From NCBI GenBank assembly GCA_019022495.1, contig JAFEKR010000014.1:806001-870000 (forward strand): 64,000 bases of DNA, written 5' to 3'. Origin of the DNA: Epichloe hybrida. Taxonomy: Eukaryota > Ascomycota > Sordariomycetes > Hypocreales > Clavicipitaceae. The translations under genes and the position numbers were made by a program. Of this stretch, positions 21,824 to 33,795 are shown piece by piece; the first letter of the stretch is position 1, and each line of letters starts with the position of its first letter. The notes beneath the pieces were generated by a model. The model did not search any database, was not told the origin of the DNA, and was given only the letters and a program-made list of their open reading frames with translations.

Positions 21824-24121
21824 TCACAGCGCCTCACCCGAAATCAAAGCCTTCAACTCCATGGGACTAAGTGTGCTTCTCCGCCTGGACGTCGTCTTGC
21901 CGACCTTGCGATCTCGCTTCCTCTTTTCCGGTTTGGCAAGGCTGTCAGATGGACCCGGGTCCTGCTTCACTGGGTCGCGGGCGGTTCCTTGTTGTTCGCG
22001 CCGTGTTCTGCTCGCTAGTTCTTCGTCTGGTGGTGCCTCGACCTCGACCTCGACCTCGACCGTAGCAGTTGCTGCCGATGTGGACACGATGGGCCGGGAC
22101 ACGCCTCTGGTCGAACCACGCGCAGCTTTCAATTTGGCCCTTACACGGGCCGCGTCCGCTTCCCTCTCTGAAGCGGCAAGTTTCGCTGCAATGTTGGACA
22201 TTGTCAATGGGCTTTGCGCTGGCTTCGGCCCCGTGTCCCGGGGCGGTTTTGTGCGAGATTCGACGCGTGTGGGAGACGAGTGAGTAGTCAGGGTGGTGCA
22301 AGTCTGGTTTTGCGTCTCGTCGATTTCGTCAGCGGCTTGGACGGGGTCATCGTGCTCGTCGTTTCCTGGCGGCGCAGGTGCAGGAGGCATCTCTACATCC
22401 CCTACATCCCGCTTCGTCGGTAGCAATGCATCATCCAAGGATGTTCTCGAAGGTGAACGTGGTCGTTCGGCTGGCCGATGCACCCTGCTCGGGAGTCTCG
22501 ATTGAGATGCTAGCGCTCGCGGTCGGACCGGCTGAGACCTCATGGATTTCGACTCCGAGGTTGGAGCACTCTCGTCGCCATTGGAACCGTGGTGGCTAGG
22601 CCCGAAGCGTAGCTTTTCGTTCCTCAAAAACCCTCGATTGCCGGCAGAACTCGAGTTTACAAGAGGACTGGGCTGTGGACGTCCAGCAAGCGCTGCGGAT
22701 TCCAAAGACTCATCTTGCTCTTGCTCGTGCATCGACTCCTGGTCTGGCCGATTGAACATGCCTTGACTGCCGTCTGCGACAGGATACTCATCTTCTGACA
22801 CATGATCCTCATGATTTGCAGCATCACTATCGCTGTCTCCCCCCACATCGTCGAAATCCTCGCCAGCTGCATAATCAGGCTCCTCTGCTTCAGGCTCCTC
22901 TGCTCTATGTCTCGGACAGGGGGAGCGTAAGAATTCGTGAGCTTCATTTTCCTCAGGCTCCTCTTTGACGGCCGACAGCCCATGATCTGCGACAGCAACC
23001 CTCGTCTCATCCAAATCTTTGATGCGAACAGGGCTGAGACGCATTCCCATCTGCAAGTCCTCGTCGCAGACGGGTTTCCCGCTGGAAGCCATTCTCTTCC
23101 GCCATCCATCCATAAGATGCACTGCATCTTTCCAACGGGTCTCCATTTTCACCCAACCAGTTTTGAGTCTGTTGATCTCTTCTTCTCTGGTGACAACCTC
23201 TTCGATTGGAACAAAAGACGGGTTGGTGAGAATTGTCCTCATGTGATCCAAGATCGAGTCCAGCTCTGCTGCCATTTCTTCGCACGTCGGCCTCTTGCGG
23301 ACCTCCTCGTCTTCTTTCGTGTCTGCAACCCAGCCACTCATGTCTCGCAGCTGCGCCATGGTTTGTTGCATTACACCCAACATGATATCATTCTCTTCGG
23401 TAAGATGCCGGGCAAGATTCGCGAGTGTCGTGTTAGTTTCGCTCCGAAGTTCGGAATCGTAGTGTGAAGAGTTACTGATGGTCGTGGTGTTGTCCTTCTC
23501 GTTGCCAATGTCACCTGTCACGGTAATTGTTGTAAGCGCAGGATTTGCTCTGGTGCCCCTTGATCGACCAGCTTCACCGAGCTGTCTTTTCAGAGTATCA
23601 ATTTGGCGATCTCGTCGGCGGATCTCCGTGGCGCAGCATGAGCGGGATTGGGCGACTAGAGTCCTCATTCGCGCAACCTCTTCCTTCAGCGCCCTGGCGT
23701 TGGCCTCTGCAGACTTGAGCTGCGTTTTTAAAGCAGACTCTGCTCGTGTCGCAAGATCAGCTCTGCGCTGGGCCTCGGTGTACTTGTCGTTGCTGCGAGT
23801 GAGATCGGCGATGAGCTTCAGATTCTCCGCACGCATGGCGCGCATTGAAGTCGAGAGAGATTCTCGGTGTTCAGCGTCACGCTAGGTTTTTGTTGTCAGC
23901 ACGCCAATTCGAGAAGTCGTTTGCCCATCCAGACTTACGTCGCGACGCAGTATCAGGTCATTCAAGACGCTGATGATGCGCCCTGAAACCTCGGCGTCTT
24001 CTTCCTCACTTCTTCTCGTGCCTGCGAAATCGATGTAGTCGCCATCGCGCAACAAGCCTCTTGAGAGCAGCTGATTGTTGATGTACAGCGACGCTGTACG
24101 AAGATTGTCGGTATCGATCAT
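21824..24121 (-). CDS. TINA/Msd1-like ADIP-domain protein (NIMA-interacting type)
   Basis: Two exons, 24121-23939 and 23881-21824, joined in phase, 746 residues. Seen: an N-terminal ADIP-type helical region (DNLRTASLYINNQLLSRGLL), a coiled coil about residues 40-170 (DAEHRESLSTSMRAMRAENL onward; heptads through KTQLKSAEANARALKEEVAR), a second helical region about 230-335, then a long acidic, Ser/Pro-rich disordered tail with an EVEVEVEVEAP run and a basic C-terminus (KPEKRKRDRK). In Aspergillus nidulans TINA binds NIMA kinase and sits at spindle pole bodies; the fission-yeast and human relatives (Msd1, SSX2IP/ADIP) anchor microtubules. The family is assigned from the N-terminus; the tail is typical only in composition. 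Confidence 0.8.
22036..22061. repeat. (CCTCGA)4 coding hexanucleotide repeat
   Basis: Four copies encode alternating Glu-Val in the tail of the TINA-like protein. Confidence 0.85.
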
Positions 24122-25104
24122 GTTGGTCTTGATAACCCGTCGCAGGAAAAATAATTTCAGTGTCTCACAGCAAAGAGTTCATCTCCTGCGAAAGCCCAGG
24201 ACAACCCGACGCTTCTTTACAACTTGTCACGAAAGCGATTCTGGTGCGATGTGGTGGTGATGACAGGCCTGGTCTCTGTCCGACAGAGACAGACATTGTA
24301 TTGTACATGGTTGCCATGTGGGGAAAGTAAACAAACGAGGGCGCCGCTCGCTGACTAAGGCGGCACGGCGGGAACGTCAAGGCCAAAAAAAAAAAAACCA
24401 TCACCACACGATTGCACTGAAAGCTTGCTAATATGCCAATGAAATAGATTTATTATATGGCTCTTTGAGTAGCTGTGTTACTACTTCGAGGGACGTCGGG
24501 TCTGACAGTCTGACGGTAAAGGCTACGTGCTGGTGATGTGTCTGATAGACGGTGCATACTGCTCATCACAATGCTATCTTGAAGACACTATGAACCGAAG
24601 CGCGGAGCTTCCTGGCAATGTTTCGTGTCTGTGATGAATAAAGAAGAGAAATGGAAAAAAAAAAAAATATTGCTGTCTCTTGCTTATTTTTGCCGGCGTG
24701 GATAGAAACTGGCCATTAACCGACGGCCGTGCCATGTGGTCGTGGCTCTGAAAATTCGAGACGGACATGGTTATGGCAGCTGCCCAGTCAGTCGCGTGCC
24801 AGTGTCTGGCGATAGACCTACAATCCTCTGTTAGATTCTAAGTCGTCTCGGAGTAATGAATTCGGCAAAAGAAGAAAGAAAGTTCGGCTATTATATCTCA
24901 GACACATTTGAGAAGATTTTTAGTAACGCGGTTGTTTTCGGCATTGCCAAGTGGCGAAAAGAGGACGAACCTCGGATCGTCTCGACGATTTGATGGCCCC
25001 GCGGCGTCATCATGATATGGATGGAAATTCAACAGGGTGGGTGGCGATGGAAATAATACACATACCTTGTGTGAATGTTAATTTTTTCGCTCCTCGTAAT
25101 AATT
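24122..25104. other. Spacer, no gene seen
   Basis: 983 bp between two minus-strand genes; contains A-runs near 24386-24397 and 24656-24667 and the promoter of the TINA-like gene. Confidence 0.5.
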
Positions 25105-26046
25105 TCATGTTTCAGGCTTGAATTTGCCACGCTGCTGCCGCATAGCGTCAACTTTCCGCCTATCATCATGGAAACGTCGCAGCAAAGCTGCTTGTTCTTT
25201 CTTCCGTTGTTCGCGCAGTTGGAAGCGGTAGAAATTCCCAAGCTCCGACTTCTTCTTGTCGGCCTTGTCAACCATTCTTTGTTTGGCCGCCTCAGCTTCG
25301 ATGCGACTGGCCGGCGCGGCTCTGCCACCGCGTGTCACCGTGACGAAACCGTCTTCATCAGGTTCGTTGCGCAGCCGCTTGGCCAATTCGACAGCCTCCT
25401 TCTCTTTTTTGTTGAAAGCATTGAAGAATGCGTGGACTGCTCTTTGTGTAGCAGCCTTGTCAACCCTCGAGAGCTGCAAGTGCGTTGCTATCCAAGGTGA
25501 ACCTAATGATGGGACCTGATCCGCCAAGTTCTCACCCCATACCGGATACTTTTTAGTCTTGTGCACTTTAGTGATGGCTTTCAGCACCAGCTGCACACTC
25601 TTTTCATCTGCAAGCAAGACAACCGCCGTACTGCTGCTTCTGTGTAATTGCCGGGTCCATATCTGCGGTAACTGTGACTCCCGTTCTTCCCTTTCTCTCT
25701 CTTCCGCTTCGAGATGCAGCATTTTCCTCTTTTTGGCGAAACCGTGTACTTTGGTCGCTTGGGCCGGGTCCACGGGCAGGACAGTCTTCGCCTCATCGTC
25801 AAAAATTATTGTTTCGAACCTTCCAGCCCCTACTAAGCTTGTGAAGACGGCTCGGAAATGAGGCTCTGTACTGTCGATTGGTATATTTTTCAAAAAAAGA
25901 CTTCGTAAATCGTTCGCGGTAGGAATCTTTGGTGTATTTTGTCGGACGCGCACCTCGTGGATGGCGCTGAAAGGAAAAGACGGCACTGAAGGCATGCGGA
26001 TGGGCAAAACAGCGAACTCATCGCTCGACGAGATTAGCGCTGGCAT
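25105..26046 (-). CDS. rrp7: Ribosomal RNA-processing protein 7 (Rrp7)
   Basis: Single exon, 313 residues. Rrp7 is a nucleolar factor of the UtpC/CURI group needed for 18S rRNA processing and small-subunit assembly. Seen: an N-terminal RRM-like region (LRSLFLKNIPIDSTEPHFRA, about 47-140), a basic/Glu-rich middle (LEAEEREREERESQ), the conserved DEDGFVTVTRGGR segment and the diagnostic C-terminal RRP7 helix (FYRFQLREQRKKEQAALLR, then MRQQRGKFKP). Start at 26046 gives the usual length. Divergent from the TMEM19-like gene with 337 bp between starts. Confidence 0.93.
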   Translation of the reverse strand: MPALISSSDEFAVLPIRMPSVPSFPFSAIHEVRVRQNTPKIPTANDLRSLFLKNIPIDSTEPHFRAVFTSLVGAGRFETIIFDDEAKTVLPVDPAQATKVHGFAKKRKMLHLEAEEREREERESQLPQIWTRQLHRSSSTAVVLLADEKSVQLVLKAITKVHKTKKYPVWGENLADQVPSLGSPWIATHLQLSRVDKAATQRAVHAFFNAFNKKEKEAVELAKRLRNEPDEDGFVTVTRGGRAAPASRIEAEAAKQRMVDKADKKKSELGNFYRFQLREQRKKEQAALLRRFHDDRRKVDAMRQQRGKFKPET

Positions 26047-26383
26047 GATGAATTATAGAATAAACCTATCGCGGCAGAGAGCCGTAACTGCGAGAATCGC
26101 TAATTTGATTGAAGTTGAAACAAGTCGTGGGCAGTATTCGGTATTGGCATCCCGGTAATACGGAGGGAAAAAAAAAAAATTGGCACCGCCAGCGTATTCG
26201 ATCAGACATGTGCCAATAGTGCGCCAAACACTGTCTGTGCGGCCAGACAGAATCAGTCAGGTAGGTTGACGTCAGCCGGTCCGTAAAACTGGGCCTGTGA
26301 TGGCTCAGCTGAACCTCAACTCGGAGCTTTCACTCTCATCACGGCACGGCGACGATACGCAACACGCCCTCCAGCTGTTCGTC

Positions 26384-27662
26384 ATGAAGCCTACTATTGC
26401 TGTGCCGGCAACTCTTGCCCTTATATCGAGAGCTTGGTACAAGAACTCACTCACTCCTGCTGGCATCGTCGCGGCCGCAGTTACGGCGATGGCACATGCT
26501 TACCACCCATGGAATCTACCTTTTGCTCTGCTCTGCGTCTTCTTTCTAGCAGGAACACGAGTTACGCACGTATGCGACTGAGACAGGCCCTTGGAAGCTG
26601 TGCACATATGGCTGACACAACTCGTTAGATTAAAGAAAATGTCAAAGCAGCGTTGACGATGCACTCAAAAGGCAGCTCCGGAGGCGAGGGGCCGAGAACC
26701 CATGTGCAAGGTGAACCCGAGAACTGTTACGAAAACCCAAGGATGCCACATCCTAACATGCTTCTTCCGCAGTGTTCGCGAATTCCTTGATGGCATCGAT
26801 GCTTACAGTCGCCCACGGATATCAACTGCGGAGTCGAGTTGCCGCCTACGCCGACCCCAACACGCCGAACCCGGAAGGCAGTATTTGCTATTCTTGGGGC
26901 GGCGATCTTCTGGTCGTGGGGATTATTGCCAACTATGCCGCCGTCGCTGCAGACACGTTTAGTTCCGAGCTAGGCATTTTAGCAAAGAGTCAGCCGCGCC
27001 TGATCACGTCACTCAAACTGCGAAAGGTCCCTCGGGGAACCAACGGAGGCGTCACTTTGCTCGGCTTGGCAGCTGGCTTCTTTGGTTCCATGGTGATAGT
27101 GGCCGCTTCCATGGTGTTTCTGCCTACGTGCACCGCTGAAACAGCACCAACCCTTGGGGGCGGGGTGCCATGGACTTTGGCGCAGCGGCGGATGTTCATG
27201 GGAGGCATGGTCATTTGGGGTACGCTGGGCAGTGTTCTGGACAGTTTTCTGGGAGGTATTTTCCAGCGATCAGTGCGGGATGTGAGGTCCGGTAGGATTG
27301 TTGAAGGCGAGGGTGGCAACCGCGTCCTGGTCTCAGCCTCTTCTCCGCAGACAGCCATTCGAGCGGCGGCGGCGGCGGCGGCGGCGGCAGGTTCCAGTGG
27401 TGCACATGGTAAGGAGAGTGGCGAAGAGGATACTCCAGCTGTTGATGAGCAATACGAAGCTGAAGACATATATGATGCTAAGAACAAGCACCGAAAGCCA
27501 AGCTTTGGGGACCAGCGGCCATCCAGAGTGGTTGAAAGTGGATGGGACCTCCTAGATAACAACGATGTCAATTTCTTGATGGCATCAATCATGAGCGTGG
27601 GCGGTATGGGCGCGGCTGCTTGGTATTGGGGCGTTCCTTTGGAGTCAGTGTTGAAGCTGTAG
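26384..27662 (+). CDS. TMEM19/DUF92 family multi-pass membrane protein
   Basis: Three exons: 26384-26569, 26629-26710, 26773-27662, 385 residues. Seen: hydrophobic helices at about 5-20, 24-40 and 44-60, then after the second intron VFANSLMASMLTV, the conserved GGDLLVVGIIANYAAVAADTFSSELG, RKVPRGTNGGVTLLGLAAG, and later membrane helices around FGSMVIVAASMVFLP and MFMGGMVIWGTLGSVLDSFLGG. An Ala9 run and an acidic loop come before the last helix (VNFLMASIMSVGGMGAAAWY). The family resembles phytyl-phosphate and dolichol-type CTP-dependent kinases (VTE6/DUF92), but the substrate in fungi is unknown. Start at 26384 chosen because earlier in-frame ATG (26300) only adds a polar stretch. Confidence 0.85.
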
Positions 27663-28075
27663 GGAGAGAGATTGATTCGGGCAAAGCTTTGTAGCCCCTT
27701 CAAATGTCTGACAAGATTTCGCACACTTTTACTCAACAAGTATGTGGCACAGATCCACGGCTTGGGAGAAAGAAGAGTCTTCCACCTGGGCATGTTGACC
27801 CCGAGCGAGCGGACTTGGAATGGGGTCGGTTGACTTTGTCTACTCGACCATCATGTTTGCTACAACCTACCACTGGGGGAACAAGAAATGTTTTAAGCGA
27901 CGATTGCGGCCGCCACGAGCTGGAGCAATCTGCAATGCAAAGACTACTTCATGGCCTACCAATATATTGATTGCTGTCGGGCGATCGACCGATAGCGTTC
28001 CTGCCGAGACCCAACTGTCATCACTAATTGAGTGATCACTGATGACCTTTGGTCCTTCATCTGCGTCTTTGTGCT
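27663..28075. other. Convergent spacer, no gene seen
   Basis: 413 bp between the TMEM19-family gene and the broken phosphotransferase gene. Confidence 0.5.
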
Positions 28076-29600
28076 TTAGTTATCTGAATGCTCATCGGAG
28101 ACTCGGGGCGGAGTCTGATAAGCACCACCGCGTTGGGCGTTCTCCCACCTTCTGGTCTCGTCTATCCACCGCCAGAGTCGCTTATCTGCGACGAAAAGTG
28201 GATTAAACTGCGAAATAAATGATATGTAATTCGCGAGTCCTCGTCGTTCTTCCCCTACAGCGGCAAAAGTATTCATTCTCCTGCAATCTTACTTCATGCT
28301 CGGGCTCATCATCATCCTCTGCCAAGGTCGCTGACAAGAGCCTTGCTTCGGACTCTGCGGACATGAACGCTAGCGTGGCTCGAATATTCTCATCTTTTGC
28401 TGGGCTAGTGGCGAGTTGATATAGTGCCTCTAGATGATGGAAGTCCTGTAGAGCATCAAGATTCACCAAGCGTATCAAATATGATAGCAGTTCACCAGCT
28501 TCCCATTCCTTTTCTGATGGTCCAACGCTCTGACATTTCGAACACCCCTCTTCAAATGCATTCCGAAAGGCGCTAACTGATGCGTGATCGGTTAACAAGT
28601 CTCTTGGGTGCGGCAGGCCAGGCAGGGGTGGACAGCAGCTCAGTATAAGGAACAGTAGAGCAAAATGCCCAATCTATAACGCAGGTGATGTTACAGCATT
28701 GTCCACGAAAATATTCCGGGTTCTCAAGTCATGGTGGCAAAGAGGAAAGCCAGATTTGCGAAGACGATCTCGTCCGGTCAACTGGGAAATTACTCGGTCC
28801 CGAATGAACATTCCAACGAGGCTATAATGTAGGCGATTCTGGCTAGATTCTGCCTTGCCGCCGACGGCAATATAGTCGTTCCAACGTTGTTGTGCAATGT
28901 AGTATTTGGCCAAGTCCGAGTAATTCCTGTGGGCAAGGGGACGTGGGCGAAGAGAACATGGTGCCCCATCTCCAGTTGCTCGCTATGCGCCAGGAGGATG
29001 GAGACTAGTGACGAGCAATAGTCCGCTTCATTTAGAAATGGACCTCGAGAGACATTTTCGAAACTTTCGCGGCCTTGCAGAACAAAACTTGGTGATGGGC
29101 ACTCCCTAATGCTGAGCCCGGCGCCTTCTTCTTCGAATAATGATCCGATTCTATCAAACCTCAATTGCGATAGCTGGCCTGCATATAGCTTCCAAGCTGG
29201 CTCATAATCTTCTGTTTCTCATTCGATTTCAATGGTCTGCCAGGCGCTCCAGGGCTTGCTCGGTTGGGATATGCAAGGTTATGCGTTGGCCAATCGTATG
29301 TCGAGAGGTGGTCACCAGTAGCTTTGCTCATGAGCATGTATGGAACACCGATCTCATTCTCAGAGTTTGCACTTGTTGGCCTGTTAGAACTCGGCCAGAG
29401 GAGAAGGGCCGGCCGGCCGGCCGGTACTTGGGCATACCAATACGAAAAAAAAAAAAACCTCTGGCACAAGAATGTGCGTCTTCTTGCGGATGTATTCAAG
29501 AGTAGCAGCTTCGCTCGCCAAAAAGCTGACAGGCAGTGTCGAAGTTCACGGCGTGCTTTGTTTTCGGGGATCGAACCATCCATTCCGTGTCGTCGTCGAA
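28076..29600 (-). pseudogene. Aminoglycoside phosphotransferase (APH)-family kinase-like gene, multiply broken
   Basis: Recognisable APH-fold segments run in order on the minus strand but switch frame at least five times: FDDDTEWMVRSPKTKHAVNF, EAATLEYIRKKTHILVPEV, ENEIGVPYMLMSKATGDHLS, QLSQLRFDRIGSLFEEEGAG, EADYCSSLVSILLAHSEQLEMGHHVLF, SDLAKYYIAQQRWNDYIAVGG, then the catalytic HHDLRTRNIFVD and, in another frame, NITCVIDWAFC, and finally the helical tail through EDDDEPEHE. The last intron (GTAAGA...TGTAG) before GEERRGLANYISF still looks intact. Both the catalytic Asp (HHDL) and metal Asp (VIDW) codons survive. Fungal members of this large family phosphorylate unknown small molecules; this is not evidence of drug resistance. 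Limits are approximate; a 5' exon may lie beyond 29600 (acceptor TTACAG at 29601-29606). Confidence 0.8.
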
Positions 29601-31506
29601 CTGTAACAGTATTGCCCAAATTCAAAGCGCCCTCCATTGGGCGTTTTGCGTCTCATCGCAAAAGCAAAGTCGGCGTCGCGTCCGCTCTGCTAAGCGAAGC
29701 AGCGATGTGAGATTAAATTTTTGCATGGTAAAATATGTTGTCTTTCTTTTGATCATCCGGCATTGAGCTGGCGGGTATTTTTTTTTTTTTTTTTTTCATT
29801 TTTGGAAATAGTAGACAATGCATTCGAAGTTAGCACGAGGTAACAAGTGGGTGGAAGTGGAGGATTGCTGTCTGCCCTGTTTCCAAGGCAGCCCCCCACG
29901 CTAATACTAACCTTGCAAAATGGGCTTACAGAACACCCCCTGAAATATTTTAATATTTTACAGATCTACATGACAGGGGGGGACTGAGCGAATCCGGTGC
30001 TAGAAAGGAAATGAGGGGAACAAGGGTTACGATTAGCAGGTACCATAGATCCCCCCATATTTTATATAGAAAATTATGTATCTTCTAGTAGCGCTATATA
30101 CCCTGCGTATTTTCCTTGTAGCTCTCTAAAAACAATACAGGGGTTATACTGCACTTACAGCTAATCACCGCTGTTAGAGAGGAACGAAAAAGAGGGGCAT
30201 GTAGATTTGTAGAATTTTTTCAGGGAGAAAAGTGTAAGCGGGAAATGATCCTCGCCAAAGTCACACGGAGGAATGCCAAATGTTGACAAAAACAATCAAC
30301 TACGATTTCGCCAAAGACCAGTTCAACCACGTACGCCTGAATACCTCCCTCCTGTGCCTAGTGGGTGCTTTCAAGAAGAGTTGTCACGTCTATCCTGATA
30401 AAGTGTATTAGATACAGTGTATTATTTGCGAGATGGTGAGTTAATTTCACACTTCTCTGGCTGCATGTAACTGATGCGTACTCAGCTGGCGATACGGAAT
30501 GGAGAAGAGGTATAATCCGATTGATGCCAGTACAAGCAGTCTATCGTGTCTACGCCCAGTTGTACATCCGTATATGTATGTAAGAACCAACAAGTGGGAC
30601 CAGGAAAACACGGCCGAGGCCCCGTGCATGTAATATTATCCCAGCTTCATATGTACGTAAAGTCTTTGTGCCGCCGAGGGCACAGTGGAGTCGCTCGTGT
30701 CCATCCAGGGGGCCATCGCTTGTCGCTGTGGTCAAGTTCTTGCGCAACTTCCCGGTCCATACCACTGCATAATGCTTGTTTGCTGTTGCCCGGGATACAA
30801 GCCTGCTGCAGCTGTGCATATATCTGCCCAGATTCTTCCACAGTTGGAACCGCGAGATGACTGCAGCCCAAAGCTTCCGAAACCCATCCGATGGTCCGTC
30901 ATCAGAAGACTCAGCCATCGTGTTTCGAAGACCTTCATCTCTACCGCGTGCGTCGACATTTTATTTGCCGATGCTTTCTCCCGAAATGTTGGTCTTGGAT
31001 CAAAGAGCGGCAAGCACGATACAGGTAAGAATATGTAGGTAGATATATCCGAGTGGCGTTGCTGTGGTGGACGGCACCAGCTTCCATCTATGTGGCCACG
31101 TGCCTGCAGCCACATCATCATAATCCTCGGCGTTACTTTGCTTACTTGAGAGCTTACCTCCCTTACCTTTCGCCAGAGTGCAGCCCAGAGCTGGAACACG
31201 ACTTGTTTGTCGAGGGTTGAATACGCAGGAGCCCACACAATTCGGGAGAGATGTGAATAGCAGTACTGTGAATATATGCTATTCTACTATATTTCTGCCT
31301 GTTACAACGCGTCGACTTGTTGAAAGTGGGAATACCCCCCTCGTTCGGCTTAAATAAGGGGGTCTGGTAGGTTACGCGCTTCCGTATCGATTCTCTCCTG
31401 TAAAACGAGCTTCCATGTGTCATGGACTATTGTTTCTACCGCCGTCGATCAAGCGGCGCGCCTTCGCTTGCACTAAACCCCCTCCCCCCCCCCTCCTCTT
31501 TCCAGC
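29601..31506. other. AT-rich and unassigned region
   Basis: Includes a T20 run (29778-29797), dispersed repeat A copy 2 (30062-30191) and several domain-free frames at 30550-31240 on both strands. No gene supported. Confidence 0.55.
30062..30191. repeat. Dispersed repeat A, copy 2 (other copy 7245-7361)
   Basis: Collinear with 7245-7361 through ATAGAAAAT, TTTTCCTTGTAG and AGAGGAACGAAAAA blocks; about three quarters of aligned positions appear identical by eye. Confidence 0.65.
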
Positions 31507-33444
31507 TCACTGGTCTACCGGCGGCGCGGTGCCTTTCCCCATCGGACCCTGGGGTTGCGGCACATGAGGGTCGGTCGTGAATGGCTCTATACTACTGAGG
31601 GACTTGACGCGACCGAGCAGATACTCCAGGTGGCGGAATGCAGCAGTCGGCGCAAACTGAGGCACCATGTGTCCGGACAGGGAGACGCCCACATAGGTCA
31701 GCCCTCGCTCGGTGTGAGCCGTGCCGAAGACGCCTGCCCCAGCGATAGTGCCGAGGTCTCCTTCCCGATGGTACGGGACGTAGAACGGCTCCGTGGGTCG
31801 TCTTTCGAATCCCAGCTTGCCGCCAAACGTCATGTTCTGGATGGCCAAGAGCGTGGTGTTGGCCAGCAGGATAAAGTCGAGTGCCCCGTGGCCGATGACG
31901 ACATTCTTTGTCCTGTCGATGACGCCTCCGAGCACGGTGGTGCTGGACGGAGCGGACGTGTCGCGGCCGACAAAAACGGGGCCACCGCAGGACGCCCAGG
32001 TCCGGTCGAGAGGCGCGTTGATGGCCTTCTTCACATCCTGTCGGTCAAAGTAGATGGACGCTCCGGCGGGGAGATAGCCAAAGGCGCCGGGGAAGCCAAG
32101 CACGTCCCACAGCAAGGGACAGGTCGTGGCAACCTGGTAGGGGTTAAAACAAGGATTGATTTCCGAAATGGCAGCCTGGATACTCCCCGTCAGATCATTT
32201 TTGCCGCATCCCGGCATGGACTGGCCCGTCTTGGCGTCGAGGCCGGGCAGAGGACTGGGCAGATGGCCGCGGGCAGGGTACGAGAGGTAGTAGTCGCGCA
32301 AGGCGGCGAATCCGCACTTCCTGTCCGTGTCGTGGATGTGCTGGACAAAGGAGTCGTTCAAGGGGAACAAGCTGCGATGGTGGTCCACGAATGGGACAAC
32401 CGTCATTTCGCTCACTCTGCGTTCCACGAGATCCGGGTCGTAGATCATCATGCCCTTGACGTTGTAGTACTTGGGGTCCTTGGCGTCGAGCATGGCGCTT
32501 GCTATGTAGGAGTAGTACAGGCCTCTGTTATTGAATCTTTGCGCATTAGAATTCCTGCCCCGTGGAATTGAGTGGCTCCGCCTGATTTCAACTGAGAAGG
32601 GGGAGGGAGGAAGGGGGAATGGACCAAGCACGCACGCATACGACTCCCCGGTAAGGTATACTTTGTATCCTTGCATGGAGAATGTGTCGATGAAGTTTCG
32701 AAAAAAGCCCATAAACTGGCGAGCAACGTCCTCTTCGTTTTTGGCAGTCACGGTGCCTGTGGAGAAGCCCGTATTGATCGGCTGCTCGACGAAGAGAACA
32801 TTGGTGAGATGGTGCCATACCCAAGGGTTCGCAACGGGCTTGTACGTCCCGTACTGCCAAAGGAAAGGCCCAATCTCTTGTAGCAACCCTTCTAGAGATG
32901 AGCACCCGGGCTGACCGGGAGGGGGATGAAAGAAAACGCGGGATTAGCTTTGCGAGTAAATGAATTCCTAGGCTAGGGGCAGGGGCACTTACACCGCCGT
33001 TGAGCCAGATGAGAATCTCCTTGTCGGCAGCAGGGTTAGTAGAGGGCTGAAACCAGAAGTAAAACTTGTCCGGGCCGTCGAGGTTCTTCGAGATGGACAT
33101 TTGGCCCGCGTAGGCTTCCCCGATGTCGAAATCGACGTCCGGGATGCCTTTGCCGTTGAGCAAATACTCTAGTCAATGCCCCGCTCATCCGTTAGTCCTG
33201 ACTCCTGACTCCTACCTGTCCATGTCAACTTCGTTGGGGAGAGGGGTGAGCTCTCACTGTTTGTCTTGTCGTTGTGGAATCTCTTCTTTTGGTCCGGCTC
33301 GTCCCGCGCCCACTTGTCAAACGGAACTCCCGCGTGGCTTCTGGCCTGCGTGCTGGTCCCGGTGTCCCTGTCGCGGAGGCCGCGGACCGCGTGCGCCGAA
33401 GCGCTAGCCAAGGTCGCGATTGATACGAAAACACCCCAACGCAT
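31507..33444 (-). CDS. Secreted serine carboxypeptidase, peptidase family S10
   Basis: Four exons: 33444-33258, 33168-32993, 32910-32636, 32524-31507, 551 residues. It releases C-terminal amino acids from peptides at acidic pH, outside the cell or in the vacuole. Seen: signal peptide (MRWGVFVSIATLASASAHA), propeptide-like stretch, KYLLNGKGIPDVDFDIGE, the substrate-binding LNGGPGCSSLEG formed across intron 2, the catalytic serine in GESYAG (Ser211, across intron 3), Asp429 in GALDFILLA and His498 in SGHMVPQFAP. The second intron joining WLNGG to PGCSS and the third joining GESY to AG confirm the splice model. Intact, unlike its broken neighbours. TATA-like element 81 bp upstream. The Pro/Gln-rich tail has no GPI signal. 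Confidence 0.94.
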
Positions 33445-33524
33445 CGTGGAGACTTGGAAAGAGGAAGAGGAAGATGATGATTTTGGTGCTTGGTATTGCG
33501 AGGCCTCGGCGGCGGCGGCTCGTC

Positions 33525-33530
33525 TTTATA
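33525..33530 (-). promoter_or_regulatory. TATA box of the S10 carboxypeptidase gene
   Basis: TATAAA on the minus strand, 81 bp before the ATG at 33444. Confidence 0.4.
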
Positions 33531-33795
33531 TCGCGTTGCTGTCTCGCACAGGGTCATTCCGCCGACAAAAGAAATGGGAAGCAAGTTCTGCGTTTTGCCG
33601 ATCTCGCTTGCTCGTCAATGAATCGCCTGCGGGCGAACCCCCTTTGGCTACGGGAGTCGCGACCATCGCATTCCGGGTAGATTGCGCGGCGCGGCGCGGC
33701 GCCGTTCCAACTCACCTTCCTCATCAGGAAGGTGGGTTTTCGGCACTCAAGTTAATAAGAACAGGCCTTCTTAATAATAAACGCACCCGTCTCCA

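Noticed and set aside
28076..29600. Antibiotic-resistance gene
   Set aside because: The APH fold in fungi forms a large family of unknown small-molecule kinases, and this copy is broken; no resistance role can be claimed.
30550..31238. Overlapping ORFs on both strands
   Set aside because: No recognisable domain on either strand and no clear exon structure; could not be supported.
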